Under the pieces are notes generated by a model, which saw nothing but the letters and a program-made list of their open reading frames with translations, made no database searches and was not told the origin of the DNA. From Micrococcaceae bacterium Sec5.7 (GTDB lineage: Bacteria > Actinomycetota > Actinomycetes > Actinomycetales > Micrococcaceae), in NCBI GenBank assembly GCA_039636785.1, contig CP144169.1:2294001-2358000 (forward strand): 64,000 nucleotides of DNA. Direction: 5' to 3'. Positions 1 through 8,650 of this stretch are shown here, piece by piece. Position numbers and translations under genes: made by a program. Positions within the stretch are counted from its first letter, which is position 1. Every line of letters begins with the position of its first letter.

Positions 1-648
1 TTTGACGCGGCCGAAGGCAGCCCGGCGGATATTTCCGCAATCGACATCGCAGACTGGCGTCTGCGGACCTTTGCGCTCTATGACAACGTCCGCAGAATTG
101 CGGCAGACAACCCCGCGGAAGCGCATTCGTATTGGCGCCAGGAGCGGGACCGCATGTTCGGCACCCATCCGGCCTCGGCCCTGACGTCGGACGCCAAGGC
201 AAACTTCGGCGGACTAAGAACTGCCGATTACGATCCCATCTACCGCTTCCACGTACCGCTGACCCAAGAGGGCGCCGGCCGGGAGATGAGCGTTGAAACC
301 GGCACCGACGGTGTGGTCAGGTTTGTCCGGCTGGGCACCTTCGACCTCCCGGAAATGGGCCAGCTCGCCGTCTGGAAGCTCCATGGATATGGCGGCGGAA
401 TCTTTGTACCGGTCCGTGACGCCACAGCCGGCCAGCCGGGCGGCAGCTACGGCGCGGGCCGGTACCTTCTGGACACCATCAAGGGCGCCTTCCACGGCGT
501 GCACGGTTCCGGCCCCGGGGCCGAATACGTGCTGGACTTCAACTTCGCCTACAACCCCTCCTGCGCCTACAACGAGGCCTGGGCCTGCCCTCTCGCCGGT
601 CCTTCCAATAGGCTTGCCGTGGAGATTCCGGTCGGCGAGCTATACTGA
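1..648 (+). CDS. DUF1684 family protein, 5' end outside window
   Basis: The frame is open from base 1, so the start codon lies before the window; 215 residues are visible. The C-terminal half has the features I associate with DUF1684 (COG3358) proteins: a segment reading DFNFAYNPSCAYNEAWACPL followed by PSNRL and a closing IPVGE. These proteins are common in actinobacteria and have no assigned reaction, so the role here is unknown. No signal peptide or membrane segment is visible in the part present. An 80-bp gap separates it from the next gene. The family call is from recognised motifs and is fairly secure. Confidence 0.8.
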   Translation, partial: FDAAEGSPADISAIDIADWRLRTFALYDNVRRIAADNPAEAHSYWRQERDRMFGTHPASALTSDAKANFGGLRTADYDPIYRFHVPLTQEGAGREMSVETGTDGVVRFVRLGTFDLPEMGQLAVWKLHGYGGGIFVPVRDATAGQPGGSYGAGRYLLDTIKGAFHGVHGSGPGAEYVLDFNFAYNPSCAYNEAWACPLAGPSNRLAVEIPVGELY

Positions 649-728
649 GCCGCAGGCCACGGCGGCTGTCATCGGATGGTAAGAATTTCGCGCGGACAAG
701 GGGGCTTCAGCAGGCCTAGGCTTGAGGA

Positions 729-1316
729 ATGAACCTCACCAGGCACAGGAAACTGCTAGCTGCGCTTGGCACCGTTGCGTTGGTGGCCGTCATCGCGGGT
801 GCGGCCCTGTTCCAGCCGTGGCGCATTTTCACCAGCAGCCAACTGGACGAGGCGCTGCCTGCCGCCGCGGCGCCGTCGTCGATCCAAGTGGAAAGTCCGA
901 CGGCGGTCACACGGGTTCCGTCCGGCCCCCCGGTTACACAGGCGCCGGCACCCGCACCCGCGATCCTGGCAACCGGAGCGTTCCAGTCGCAGGAACACGC
1001 CACCACCGGGACGGCAAGCCTGCTGAACCTGCCGGACGGCACAAAAGTAATCAGGCTGGAAAACCTGGCCAGCAGCGACGGCCCCGACGTCAAGGTCTGG
1101 CTGAGCAGCCTCGAAGCAGGCGGTGACTGGTTCAAGTACCGCTCCGGCAAGTACGTTGACCTCGGCGCGATCAAGGCTACCCATGGAAACCAGAACTACA
1201 CTGTGCCCGAGGGCACGGATATCTCTGCCCTGACCACTGTGGTGTTGTGGTGCGACCGCTTCAGCGTGGCCTTCGGATCGGCACAGCTGACCCCGGCGCC
1301 ACGGAGTGCGCGCTAA
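729..1316 (+). CDS. Membrane-anchored DM13 domain protein
   Basis: 195 residues. An uncleaved membrane anchor or signal segment spans about residues 9-30, followed by a Pro/Ala-rich linker to about residue 85 and then a DM13 domain to about residue 188. The domain shows LPDGTKVIRLENL, then DVKVWLS, and a C-terminal VVLWCDRFSVAFGSAQL with a single cysteine at residue 175. DM13 domains carry a near-invariant cysteine and have been proposed to act in electron transfer; the substrate is unknown. It probably sits outside the membrane. The start follows a GAGG only one base upstream, so initiation may be weak or the start slightly different. Confidence 0.8.
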   Translation: MNLTRHRKLLAALGTVALVAVIAGAALFQPWRIFTSSQLDEALPAAAAPSSIQVESPTAVTRVPSGPPVTQAPAPAPAILATGAFQSQEHATTGTASLLNLPDGTKVIRLENLASSDGPDVKVWLSSLEAGGDWFKYRSGKYVDLGAIKATHGNQNYTVPEGTDISALTTVVLWCDRFSVAFGSAQLTPAPRSAR

Positions 1317-1365
1317 ATAGCGGGACATCTCCCCCGCAACCTCCGGCAGGACATAGGATGTCTTC

Positions 1366-2229
1366 ATGACTTCCCCAGCCTCCGGCCGAATCGCCCGCGT
1401 CCGCCCGCACTCGGCGGCTTCGGCACGTACAGCCGCTGCAGCCGAGCAGTTCTTCGTGGCCAATGATGCCGCGGAGTTCGGCAGCGATGCCGGCAAGGTG
1501 TGGACAGTCGTTGAAACGCCGTTCCCGGGCTCACCTGCAAACGCCAGCAGCGCTCCGCGGCCGGGCTGAGAACCGGGTGCCACCGTCCCCGAGGACACCT
1601 TTGAGTTCCTTGCGCCCAGTGTTCCGGCAAATGTGTTCGGCATGGCACACAACACCGGGCGGCCGGGCCGTGATCTCCCCGCCCAGGCATTCCACAAGGC
1701 GTCAACCAGCGTGATCGGCCCGGGCGAGGCGATTGAGCTGGCCTCCGACGCTGGGCACGTTGACCCGGAAGCTGAACTGACCGTCGTCGTCGGCCGTAAA
1801 GTTTGCGGACTGACGCTCGAGAACGCACGCAGCGCCATCCTTGGTTTCACCATCGGCAACGATGTGTCCGCACGGGACCTGCAGAAATCCGATGAACTGT
1901 GGATCAGCGTGAAGAGCCAGGATTCGTTCACACCCGTTGGACCTTGGATGGTGACTGGTCTGGATGAGGCGGACCTGTCCATCAGCATCGTGCACAACGG
2001 CAGCGAGCTGAAGGCTGCCAATTCCGCAGATCTGGGCTGGAAGGTGGACGAGATCCTGGTGTACCTGACGTCCTTCATGACCCTGCACCCGGGCGATCTG
2101 GTGCTCACCGGCTTCCCGGCCGAGTGCGCCCGGATCCAGCCGGGCGACACCGTCACGTGCCGCGTCCAGGGAATCGGCGAACTCACCAACCCCGTCACGG
2201 CCGCCTCGTGGGAGGAAATCACCGCCTGA
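1366..2229 (+). pseudogene. Fumarylacetoacetate hydrolase family gene interrupted by an in-frame TGA
   Basis: A single reading frame runs from ATG 1366 to the stop at 2227-2229, broken only by TGA at 1567-1569. Upstream it encodes the family's N-terminal part (VWTVVETPFPGSPANASS); immediately downstream the same frame continues with ATVPEDTFEFLAPSVPANVF and then the full catalytic part, including AELTVVVGRKV, GFTIGNDVSARDLQ, DSFTPVGPW and the PGD motif near the end. Because the frame is unchanged, one substitution (for example CGA or GGA to TGA) explains the break. The downstream piece alone (ATG 1633) lacks the N-terminal region. It could be a recent pseudogene, a sequencing error or a read-through product. 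Family members cleave or decarboxylate 2-oxo acid intermediates of aromatic catabolism. Confidence 0.75.
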
Positions 2230-2246
2230 TGTGTGAGGCTTGAGCC

Positions 2247-2738
2247 ATGGATTCCCCCGCTGCGCCGACCGCCCAGCTGACGCAGCGGCCTCCGCGCCTT
2301 GCTCCGGCAACGCGGCACTACCGCGGAATCCTGCGTTTTCCGGTGGTCCGGCAGCTCATCCGGTTCACGGGTGTAGGGGTCATCTGCACCGCAGTGTCCC
2401 TCTCTTTGTACGCGCTGTTGCGTCCTTGGCTGGGTCCGCAGCTGGCGAATGCGGCGGCCCTGACCGTCACCTCCGTGATGAATACCGCGCTTAACCGACG
2501 CCTGACGTTCAAGATCACGGACCAGCGCAGGATGGCCCGTGACCACCTCAACGGACTGTTTGTCATACTGGTGGCGCTCGTCATCACTGGCGGCAGCCTG
2601 GGTGTGCTGCACTGGCTCCGACCCGGGGCCGCTGTGGCCGACGAACTGTGGACCACCACCCTGTCCGGGTTCCTGGCCACGGCCGTGCGGTTCACTTTGT
2701 TGCGGCACTGGATCTTCCGGCGCGCCCGGCACCGCTAG
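2247..2738 (+). CDS. GtrA-like membrane protein
   Basis: 163 residues with four predicted membrane segments. The N-terminal cytoplasmic part ends in FPVVRQLIRFTGVGVICTAV, and the stretch LANAAALTVTSVMNTALNRR matches the GtrA family signature of small proteins thought to help move polyprenyl-linked sugars across the membrane. No glycosyltransferase gene is adjacent, so the sugar partner is unknown. The gene starts 17 bp after the broken FAH gene and is followed by a 66-bp palindromic repeat, with the convergent NAD operon beyond. Family call is confident; the transport role is inferred from the family. Confidence 0.8.
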   Translation: MDSPAAPTAQLTQRPPRLAPATRHYRGILRFPVVRQLIRFTGVGVICTAVSLSLYALLRPWLGPQLANAAALTVTSVMNTALNRRLTFKITDQRRMARDHLNGLFVILVALVITGGSLGVLHWLRPGAAVADELWTTTLSGFLATAVRFTLLRHWIFRRARHR

Positions 2739-2752
2739 CTGCCCCGAATCCC

Positions 2753-2818
2753 CCCAGCTGGGTAGCAGCAGACGTCGTTTCGAGCGCTCAAAACAGCGTC
2801 TGCTGCTACCCGGTTGGG
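2753..2818. repeat. 66-bp palindromic element, copy A
   Basis: This element lies between the convergent GtrA and cysteine desulfurase genes. The 14-base arms GGTAGCAGCAGACG (2761-2774) and CGTCTGCTGCTACC (2797-2810) pair perfectly. The centre is the self-complementary GAGCGCTC (2782-2789), and the outer ends are CCCAGCTG and CGGTTGGG. Copies of the same 66-base length lie at 10754-10819 and 28792-28857. It could fold into a long hairpin and act as a bidirectional terminator. Confidence 0.85.
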
Positions 2819-2828
2819 TCCTGAGCGG

Positions 2829-3986
2829 TCAGCCGCGGCCCAGCGTCCGGACGTTTTCGACGGCGGCCCTCACGGCGACCGCTGTCGTCTCCAGTTCCGC
2901 CGCCGTCACCGTCGAGTCAAAGCTGAACCGGACGGCTGTCTGCGCCACCTCGGCTTCAATTCCCAGTGCCCGCAGGACCGGTGATGGCGCATCCGAGCCG
3001 GCCGCACATGCGGATCCGCTGGAGCACACCACGCCTTGGCGCTCGAGCTCCAGAAGCACGGACTCGCCGCTCGTCCCGGGGAAACAGAAAGACGCCACCG
3101 ATGGCAGCCGCTCGCTCGGATGGCCGGTCAAAAGAGCGCCGGGGACGCCTTCAAGCACGGCGCCGATAAACCCGTGCCGGAGTGCCGTGACCCGTTCGGC
3201 CAGCCCATGCTGATCCGTGTGCGCCAGCGTCAACGCGGTAGCCAGAGCCACGGCACCGGCCACGTTCTCCGTCCCGGAGCGGCGCCCGCGTTCCTGCCCG
3301 CCGCCGTGAACCAGCGGCTCCACCCTGGTCCGGCCTCGCACAAACAGCACCCCGCAGCCCTTTGGCGCCCCGAGTTTGTGTCCCGACAAGCTCAGGGCAT
3401 CCACCCCGAGCCACTTGACGTCAATGGGCAGCCACCCTGCAGCCTGGACGGCATCGGTATGGAACGGAATCCCCCGGGCATGCGCCAGCGCAGCCAGCTC
3501 AGCTACCGGCTGGACCGTACCCACCTCGTTGTTCGCATACATCACACTGACCACGGCGGTCTCTGGCCGCAAGACAGCGCCCAGAGCCGCCGGAGTGACG
3601 CGCCCAAAAGCATCCACCGGAACCACGTCCACCGTGAAGCCGTGGAACCGCTCCAGGTACCGCGCTGATTCCTCTACCGCAGGATGCTCGACGGCGCTGA
3701 TCACCACCCGGTTCAACGCCGGGTCCGCGGCCTGCCGGGCCAGTGCAATGCCCTTAACGGCCAGGTTGTCTGCTTCGGTCCCGCCCGAGGTAAACGTGAC
3801 CTCACCCGGCCGGCAACCCAGCACCTTGGACACCGCGGCACGTGCCCCCGCGAGCCCATTGGCGGCAGCCTCGCCCAGGGAATGATGGCTCGACGGATTC
3901 CCGAATTCGCCGGTGAGGTAGGGCCACATGGCTTCGAGTGCCTCGCGGCGGACCGGTGTGGTGGCGGCGGCATCCAGGAAAATCAT
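2829..3986 (-). CDS. nadS: Cysteine desulfurase of the NAD operon
   Basis: 385 residues from ATG 3986, chosen because the conserved N-terminus MIFLDAAATTP begins there; the longer frame adds 18 non-conserved residues. It is a NifS/IscS-type PLP enzyme: the PLP lysine lies in SLSGHKLGAPKG, the PLP-contacting region in FTSGGTEADNLAVKG, and the catalytic cysteine in SGSACAAGSD. It mobilises sulfur from cysteine for Fe-S clusters. It begins 7 bp after nadC as the last gene of nrtR-nadABC, which matches the operon arrangement known in Corynebacterium and Bacillus, where a dedicated desulfurase builds the NadA [4Fe-4S] cluster. That dedication is inferred from context. Confidence 0.88.
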   Translation of the reverse strand: MIFLDAAATTPVRREALEAMWPYLTGEFGNPSSHHSLGEAAANGLAGARAAVSKVLGCRPGEVTFTSGGTEADNLAVKGIALARQAADPALNRVVISAVEHPAVEESARYLERFHGFTVDVVPVDAFGRVTPAALGAVLRPETAVVSVMYANNEVGTVQPVAELAALAHARGIPFHTDAVQAAGWLPIDVKWLGVDALSLSGHKLGAPKGCGVLFVRGRTRVEPLVHGGGQERGRRSGTENVAGAVALATALTLAHTDQHGLAERVTALRHGFIGAVLEGVPGALLTGHPSERLPSVASFCFPGTSGESVLLELERQGVVCSSGSACAAGSDAPSPVLRALGIEAEVAQTAVRFSFDSTVTAAELETTAVAVRAAVENVRTLGRG

Positions 3987-3993
3987 GAGGAGC

Positions 3994-4881
3994 TCAATTG
4001 ACCGTGAGTCCGACGTCCAGCAGTTCAATGTCAAGGCCAAGATCCAGGGCGGCCACGCTGTGCGTCAGACCGCCGATGGAGATAACGTCCACACCGGTGG
4101 CGGCGATGCCGGCCACAGTCTCCAGGTTCACGTTGCCGCTGGCCTCCACCCGGGCCCGTCCGTTCACCAGCGCCACTCCGGCGGCGAGCTCGTCCAGCCC
4201 GAAGTTGTCCAGCATGATGGTGTCCACCCCGGCAGCAAGCACCGGTTCGATCTGCTCCATCCGATCCACCTCCACTTCGAAATGCGTGGTGTGGCCGAGG
4301 TGTGCCTTGGCTGCCGCCAGCAGTCCAGTCAGCTTGGCGGAATCGCCGCCGGTCATCACGGCCAGGTGGTTGTCCTTGGCCAGAACGGCGTCGGAAAGGC
4401 TGTAGCGGTGGTTCGCTCCCCCGCCGCACCGGACCGCGAACCGCTCCAGAATCCGCAGGCCGGGAGTGGTTTTGCGGGTGTCGGTGATGCGCGCCTTTGT
4501 GCCATCCACCAGCCGCACAAATTCGGCTGTCTTGGTGGCGATGGCGCTCATCCGCTGGACAAGGTTCAACGCCACGCGTTCGGCGAGCAGCACCGAACGC
4601 GCCCGTCCGCTGACCCGCGCCAGGTGCGTTCCGGCGTCGAACGCGTCGCCATCGGCGAGCAGCAGCTCCACTTCCGTTTCCGGGTCGATCAGCAGCATGG
4701 CGTCGCGGAAGACCGTGGCCCCGCTGAAAACGCCGGGAACGCGCGCGTTCAGGACAGCGGTGGCCCGCGCTTCGGCCGGGATGAGCAACTGCGACGTGAT
4801 GTCGCCGGCCGGTGCATCTTCGGCATAGGCGCGCTCGAGGATGTCCCGCACGGGGGCGGCGGGGAGAGTCAGTTCAGTCAT
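3994..4881 (-). CDS. nadC: Nicotinate-nucleotide pyrophosphorylase (carboxylating)
   Basis: 295 residues, the usual length for quinolinate phosphoribosyltransferase. The enzyme converts quinolinate and PRPP to nicotinate mononucleotide, CO2 and pyrophosphate, the last committed de novo NAD step. Recognisable motifs are GDITSQLLIP near the start, ARITDTRKTTPGLRILERFA carrying substrate-binding Arg and Lys residues, the RCGGGANHRYSLSDAVLAKDNH segment, EVEVDRMEQ, and the C-terminal VEASGNVNLETV / GVDVISIGGLTHSV phosphate-binding region. It overlaps the end of nadB by 8 bp, implying translational coupling within the operon. Confidence 0.95.
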   Translation of the reverse strand: MTELTLPAAPVRDILERAYAEDAPAGDITSQLLIPAEARATAVLNARVPGVFSGATVFRDAMLLIDPETEVELLLADGDAFDAGTHLARVSGRARSVLLAERVALNLVQRMSAIATKTAEFVRLVDGTKARITDTRKTTPGLRILERFAVRCGGGANHRYSLSDAVLAKDNHLAVMTGGDSAKLTGLLAAAKAHLGHTTHFEVEVDRMEQIEPVLAAGVDTIMLDNFGLDELAAGVALVNGRARVEASGNVNLETVAGIAATGVDVISIGGLTHSVAALDLGLDIELLDVGLTVN

Positions 4882-6598
4882 GGACGAGGCTCGCTTTCCG
4901 GCTCATGGTGTAACGCTTGTGTATATCGTCGACGGCGGTTGCCGCCGGCTGACCGTCGCTGCGGTAGTGCGCCCCGAGCGAGCCGCGCCGTTCCTGCGCA
5001 GCGTGGACCAGCAGTTGCGCGGCAAGGAGCAGGTTGGCGTCCTCGTGCTCGCGCGGCTCCAGAGAGTCCTGCACGTATTCGGAAGGCTCGACGGCGTCCC
5101 ATTGATCCAGCACCTGGGCGGCCTCAGCCAACATTCCACCCGAACGGAGCACCCCGGCCTTGGCCGTCATCAAACGACGAAGGGCACCACGGGAGAACGC
5201 TTCATCGCGGAACGGCGTTCCGGCAGCGTGCGTCAAAGGGAGGCCGCTTGCGGCCGAGCTAGCACGCGGAGGAATGCCGTTTTGCGAATCCATCGAGCTG
5301 GCACGCGGAGGGGCGCAGTTCGACGGCACGCCAGCCAGAAACGCCTGAACCGCCCTCCGCCCGAAGACCAACCCTTCGAGCAATGAATTGCTGGCCAGCC
5401 GGTTGGCACCCTGGACGCCTGTGCAAGCCACTTCGCCCGCAGCCAGCAGCCCGGGCACGGTGGTGCGGCCGTGCAGGTCGGTGGCCACGCCGCCCATCCA
5501 GTAGTGCGCGGCGGGCGCAACCGGTACCAGTTCCGTGGTCCAGTCGACGCCTGCGGCGCGCGTCCGGCTGCTGATGGTGGGGAACCGTTTGTCCAGGAAA
5601 CCCTGGCCCTTGGCAGCCTCGATGACGCGGGCGTCGAGGAATACGTGCCCGTCGGCGTCCCCCAGATTGGCCAGGTGCAGGGCGATGCTGCGCGAGACGA
5701 CGTCACGCGGGGCGAGCTCGGCGTCGGCGTGATAGTCGGGCATGAACCGGTGACCGGCTGCGTCGAGCAGGATGGCACCTTCGCCACGGACGGCCTCGGA
5801 AATCAGCAGCGGATCGGTATTTGTTTCGGCGGTTCCCGCTGCTTCCGGGGCGTCGGCGGGGAGCACCATGCAGGTGGGGTGGAACTGGAAGAATTCGAGG
5901 TCCGTAACGCTGGCCCCGGCACGCCAGGCAAGGGCCAGTCCGTCGGCTGTTGCCACGGAGGGGTTCGTGGTCCGGGCGAACAGCTGGCCGGCGCCGCCGG
6001 TGGCCAGCAGCACAGCGTCGGCTTGAAGGTCCTCATTGCGTCCGGCCTGGATGAAGTTGGCACCGGTCACGCGACCCTCGCTGTGCGTCAGGGATGTCAC
6101 CAGGGCGTTGGCGAGAATCTGCACCTTCCCTTCGGCCTCGGCAGCCAGCACAGCGCGGATAAGGGCCGAGACAACGCCGGCTCCGGTGGCGTCGCCTCCC
6201 GCGTGCAGGATCCGTGGCGCGGAGTGGGCCGCTTCGAGCCCCAAGGCGGGATCGCCGTCGTCGTCCATGTCAAAACGCACACCGAAGCGCCCAAGTCCCG
6301 CGATATCCAGCCGTGCTTCGGTGCAGAGGACCCGCACCGCTTCCTCGTTGCAATGCCCGGCTCCGGCCTTAAGCGTGTCGGCAATATGGGCCGCAACGGT
6401 GTCGCCAGGGGCAGGCTCGTCGAGTACGGCGGAGATACCGCCCTGCGCGTAGCATGTGTTGCTGTCCGAGAGGGCGCCCTTGGTCAGCAGCACCACTTCG
6501 GCGCCGGCCTCGGCGGCACGCAGCGCCGCATACAGGCCCGCAATCCCGCTGCCGACGACGATCAGCCGCTTGCGGGCCGGGGAATCGACGTTTCTCAT
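4874..6598 (-). CDS. nadB: L-aspartate oxidase
   Basis: 574 residues. This FAD flavoprotein oxidises L-aspartate to iminoaspartate, the substrate handed to NadA. The N-terminal dinucleotide fold VVGSGIAGLYAALRAAEAGA is at about residues 14-33, followed by the SDSNTCYAQGGISAVL signature of the succinate dehydrogenase/aspartate oxidase family and FHPTCMVLP near the active site. The C-terminal helical domain starts near residue 470. Between them (about residues 415-465) is a low-complexity insert with two copies of a PPRASS-like element, made from an imperfect in-frame 39-bp duplication. The start ATG overlaps the nadA stop (ATGA). Confidence 0.95.
   Translation of the reverse strand: MRNVDSPARKRLIVVGSGIAGLYAALRAAEAGAEVVLLTKGALSDSNTCYAQGGISAVLDEPAPGDTVAAHIADTLKAGAGHCNEEAVRVLCTEARLDIAGLGRFGVRFDMDDDGDPALGLEAAHSAPRILHAGGDATGAGVVSALIRAVLAAEAEGKVQILANALVTSLTHSEGRVTGANFIQAGRNEDLQADAVLLATGGAGQLFARTTNPSVATADGLALAWRAGASVTDLEFFQFHPTCMVLPADAPEAAGTAETNTDPLLISEAVRGEGAILLDAAGHRFMPDYHADAELAPRDVVSRSIALHLANLGDADGHVFLDARVIEAAKGQGFLDKRFPTISSRTRAAGVDWTTELVPVAPAAHYWMGGVATDLHGRTTVPGLLAAGEVACTGVQGANRLASNSLLEGLVFGRRAVQAFLAGVPSNCAPPRASSMDSQNGIPPRASSAASGLPLTHAAGTPFRDEAFSRGALRRLMTAKAGVLRSGGMLAEAAQVLDQWDAVEPSEYVQDSLEPREHEDANLLLAAQLLVHAAQERRGSLGAHYRSDGQPAATAVDDIHKRYTMSRKASLVHD
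5256..5311. repeat. Imperfect 39-bp spaced repeat inside nadB
   Basis: GAGCTaGCACGCGGAGG at 5256-5272 recurs as GAGCTgGCACGCGGAGG at 5295-5311, exactly 39 bp (13 codons) apart. The frame is therefore kept, and the protein gains a repeated Pro-Arg-Ala-Ser-Ser element in the loop before the helical domain. Confidence 0.6.
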
Positions 6599-7902
6599 TG
6601 GGGCTTCGAGGCCAGCATGCGCTCCAGCGCTGTCCTGGCGTTCTCTTTCACGGCGTCGTCCACCGTGATGCGGTTGACCACGCGGCCCTGCACCAATTCC
6701 TCCAGCACCCAGGCCAGATAGCCGGGGTGGATCCGGTACATGGTGGAGCAGGGGCAGATCACCGGGTCCAGGCAGAAGATGGTGTGCTGCGGGTACTCTG
6801 CCGCGAGCCGGTTCACCATGTTGACCTCGGTGCCGATGGCGAACGTGGTGGGCTCAGCTGCCGCCGCGATAGCCTTCTTGATGAAGTCCGTGGAGCCGGC
6901 GGAATCAGCGGCGTCCACCACCTCCATGGGGCATTCGGGGTGCACCACCACCTGCACGCCCGGGAACTCGGCACGGGCCTTTTCAATCTGGCCCACGTTG
7001 AAGCGCTTGTGGACCGAGCAGAAGCCGTGCCACAAGATCACGCGGGAATCGAGCAGCGCCTGTTCGTCGTTGCCGCCGAATTCCTTGCGGGGGTTCCACA
7101 TGGGCATCTGCTCAAGGCGGACGCCCATGGCCTTGGCTGTATTGCGGCCCAGGTGCTGGTCCGGGAAAAACAGCACCCGTTGGCCGCGCTCGAAAGCCCA
7201 CTCGAGAACGGTCTTGGCATTCGAGGACGTGCAGACAATGCCGCCGTGCTCGCCGCAGAAGGCCTTCAGCGCGGCCGAGGAGTTCATGTAGGTGACCGGA
7301 ATAACCGGAACCCGGCCCTCGGCGTCGGGCGCTGTGCCGAAAATTTCTTCAAGCTGTTCCCAGCAGTCCTCCACTGAATCGGTGTCCGCCATGTCCGCCA
7401 TGGAGCAGCCGGCCGCGAGGTTGGGCAGGATGACGGCCTGTTCCGGCCTTGAGAGAATGTCCGCGGTTTCGGCCATGAAGTGCACGCCGCAGAAAATGAT
7501 CGCCTCGGCGTCGGGCCTGGTCAGGGCCGCGTTGGCCAGCTGGAAGGAATCACCCACAAAGTCGGCGTATTCAACCACTTCATCGCGCTGGTAGAAGTGG
7601 CCAAGGATCACGGCGCGGTCGCCGAGGGTCGCCTTGGCCGCACGGATGCGGGAATCCAGTTCGGCGTCGCCGGCAAGTTTGTATTCCTCGGGCAACTGGC
7701 CCTGGCGGGGCGTGGCGGGCGGTGCCACATTCGCGCTCGAAGCTCCCGGACCGTACGCGGGGATGCCGGCGCGGGCCTCGGCCAGGTCATAGTCCCAGGG
7801 TCCCCGGGCGAGGGCGGGGCTGCATGTGCTGCCGGCTGCGGCGGCACCGTTCTCAGCCTGTTCGCGCGTGATCAGCTGGATTGCTGTGTTGACGCTGCTC
7901 AT
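6595..7902 (-). CDS. nadA: Quinolinate synthase A
   Basis: 435 residues, the long actinobacterial form. The enzyme condenses iminoaspartate with dihydroxyacetone phosphate to quinolinate using a [4Fe-4S] cluster. Likely cluster cysteines lie in IIFCGVHFMAETADI, in the VHPECPMEVVDAAD segment, and in the C-terminal FCLDPVICPCSTMYRIHP; the substrate-binding region LGHFYQRDEVVEYADFVGDS is also intact. It overlaps nrtR upstream (ATGA) and nadB downstream (ATGA), so the operon is tightly coupled. The adjoining cysteine desulfurase fits its cluster requirement. Confidence 0.95.
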   Translation of the reverse strand: MSSVNTAIQLITREQAENGAAAAGSTCSPALARGPWDYDLAEARAGIPAYGPGASSANVAPPATPRQGQLPEEYKLAGDAELDSRIRAAKATLGDRAVILGHFYQRDEVVEYADFVGDSFQLANAALTRPDAEAIIFCGVHFMAETADILSRPEQAVILPNLAAGCSMADMADTDSVEDCWEQLEEIFGTAPDAEGRVPVIPVTYMNSSAALKAFCGEHGGIVCTSSNAKTVLEWAFERGQRVLFFPDQHLGRNTAKAMGVRLEQMPMWNPRKEFGGNDEQALLDSRVILWHGFCSVHKRFNVGQIEKARAEFPGVQVVVHPECPMEVVDAADSAGSTDFIKKAIAAAAEPTTFAIGTEVNMVNRLAAEYPQHTIFCLDPVICPCSTMYRIHPGYLAWVLEELVQGRVVNRITVDDAVKENARTALERMLASKPQ

Positions 7903-8609
7903 GGTGTGCTCCTGTTGTCTGGGTCAAGGCCTGGGCGGCCGGTAAATCGGTAAAGGCGTGGCGGGCGGTGTTTTCCGCCCTGCAGGTATTCACCGGTTTC
8001 TTCGATCTCCGGTGCGGATTTGATCTGCCGGCGGAAGTTGGCGGGGTCCAGCTGGCGGTCCAGGACTGCCTCATACACTTCGCGGACCTGGGCGAGCGTG
8101 AAGTACTCGCCCAGCAGGTGATAGGCGATTGCCCCGTAGGCCAGCTTGTTGCGCAGCCGCCAGAGCGCGTACTCAACAATCGCGTTGTGGTCGAAAGCCA
8201 GGCTGCCGAGCCTGTCCGCCCGGAACCACCTGACATTTTCGGATTCGTCAGCGAGGGCGGCTTCAGTGGGCTGTACCAGGGCCCAGTAGGCAATGGATAC
8301 CACGCGCTGGCTCGGCGAACGGTGCAGACCGCCGAAGGCATAGAGCTGCTCGAGGTAGCTGGGTGCGAGACCGGTGGTTTCGCGCAGGTTCCGTGACGCC
8401 GCATCCTGGAGCGACTCAGCGTGGGTCAGCGGGCCGCCCGGCAAAGCCCACAGGTCCTTGAACGGCTCACGGATCCGGCGGACCAGCGGGATCCACAGTG
8501 TGGGGCGGCCGGACTGCTCGCTGGGTCGTAGCACGAAGATCACCGTGGAGATGGCCAACGACGGCGGAGCCACCTGCCGCTCGGCAACGTTGGCTGAGTT
8601 GGTGTACAC
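7899..8609 (-). CDS. nrtR: Nudix-related transcriptional regulator of NAD synthesis (NrtR/NdnR type)
   Basis: 236 residues from a GTG start. The N-terminal Nudix fold covers about residues 20-150 and a winged-helix C-terminal domain about 155-225. The Nudix box is degenerate: the REUXEE core is replaced by RNLRETTGL, so hydrolysis of ADP-ribose is doubtful and a sensor role fits better. NrtR/NdnR proteins repress NAD genes and respond to NAD metabolites. It is first gene of its own target operon, 42 bp downstream of a 27-bp palindrome that looks like its operator, so autoregulation is likely. The product name follows from domains plus context. Confidence 0.85.
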   Translation of the reverse strand: MYTNSANVAERQVAPPSLAISTVIFVLRPSEQSGRPTLWIPLVRRIREPFKDLWALPGGPLTHAESLQDAASRNLRETTGLAPSYLEQLYAFGGLHRSPSQRVVSIAYWALVQPTEAALADESENVRWFRADRLGSLAFDHNAIVEYALWRLRNKLAYGAIAYHLLGEYFTLAQVREVYEAVLDRQLDPANFRRQIKSAPEIEETGEYLQGGKHRPPRLYRFTGRPGLDPDNRSTP

Positions 8610-8650
8610 GATGATTCACCCCGCTCGATGGGCGCCTGCGGCGCTTCGAC

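Noticed and set aside
1567..1569. TGA read as selenocysteine in the FAH gene
   Set aside because: No selenoprotein is known in this family at that position, and no SECIS-like hairpin is evident just downstream.
756..2732. A 658-codon open frame on the minus strand spanning four plus-strand genes
   Set aside because: High GC content leaves long open antisense frames. Its translation has no recognisable domain and the plus-strand frames carry clear families.
5471..6721. A 416-codon plus-strand frame across nadB
   Set aside because: Antisense to a complete L-aspartate oxidase, and composition is that of a shadow frame.
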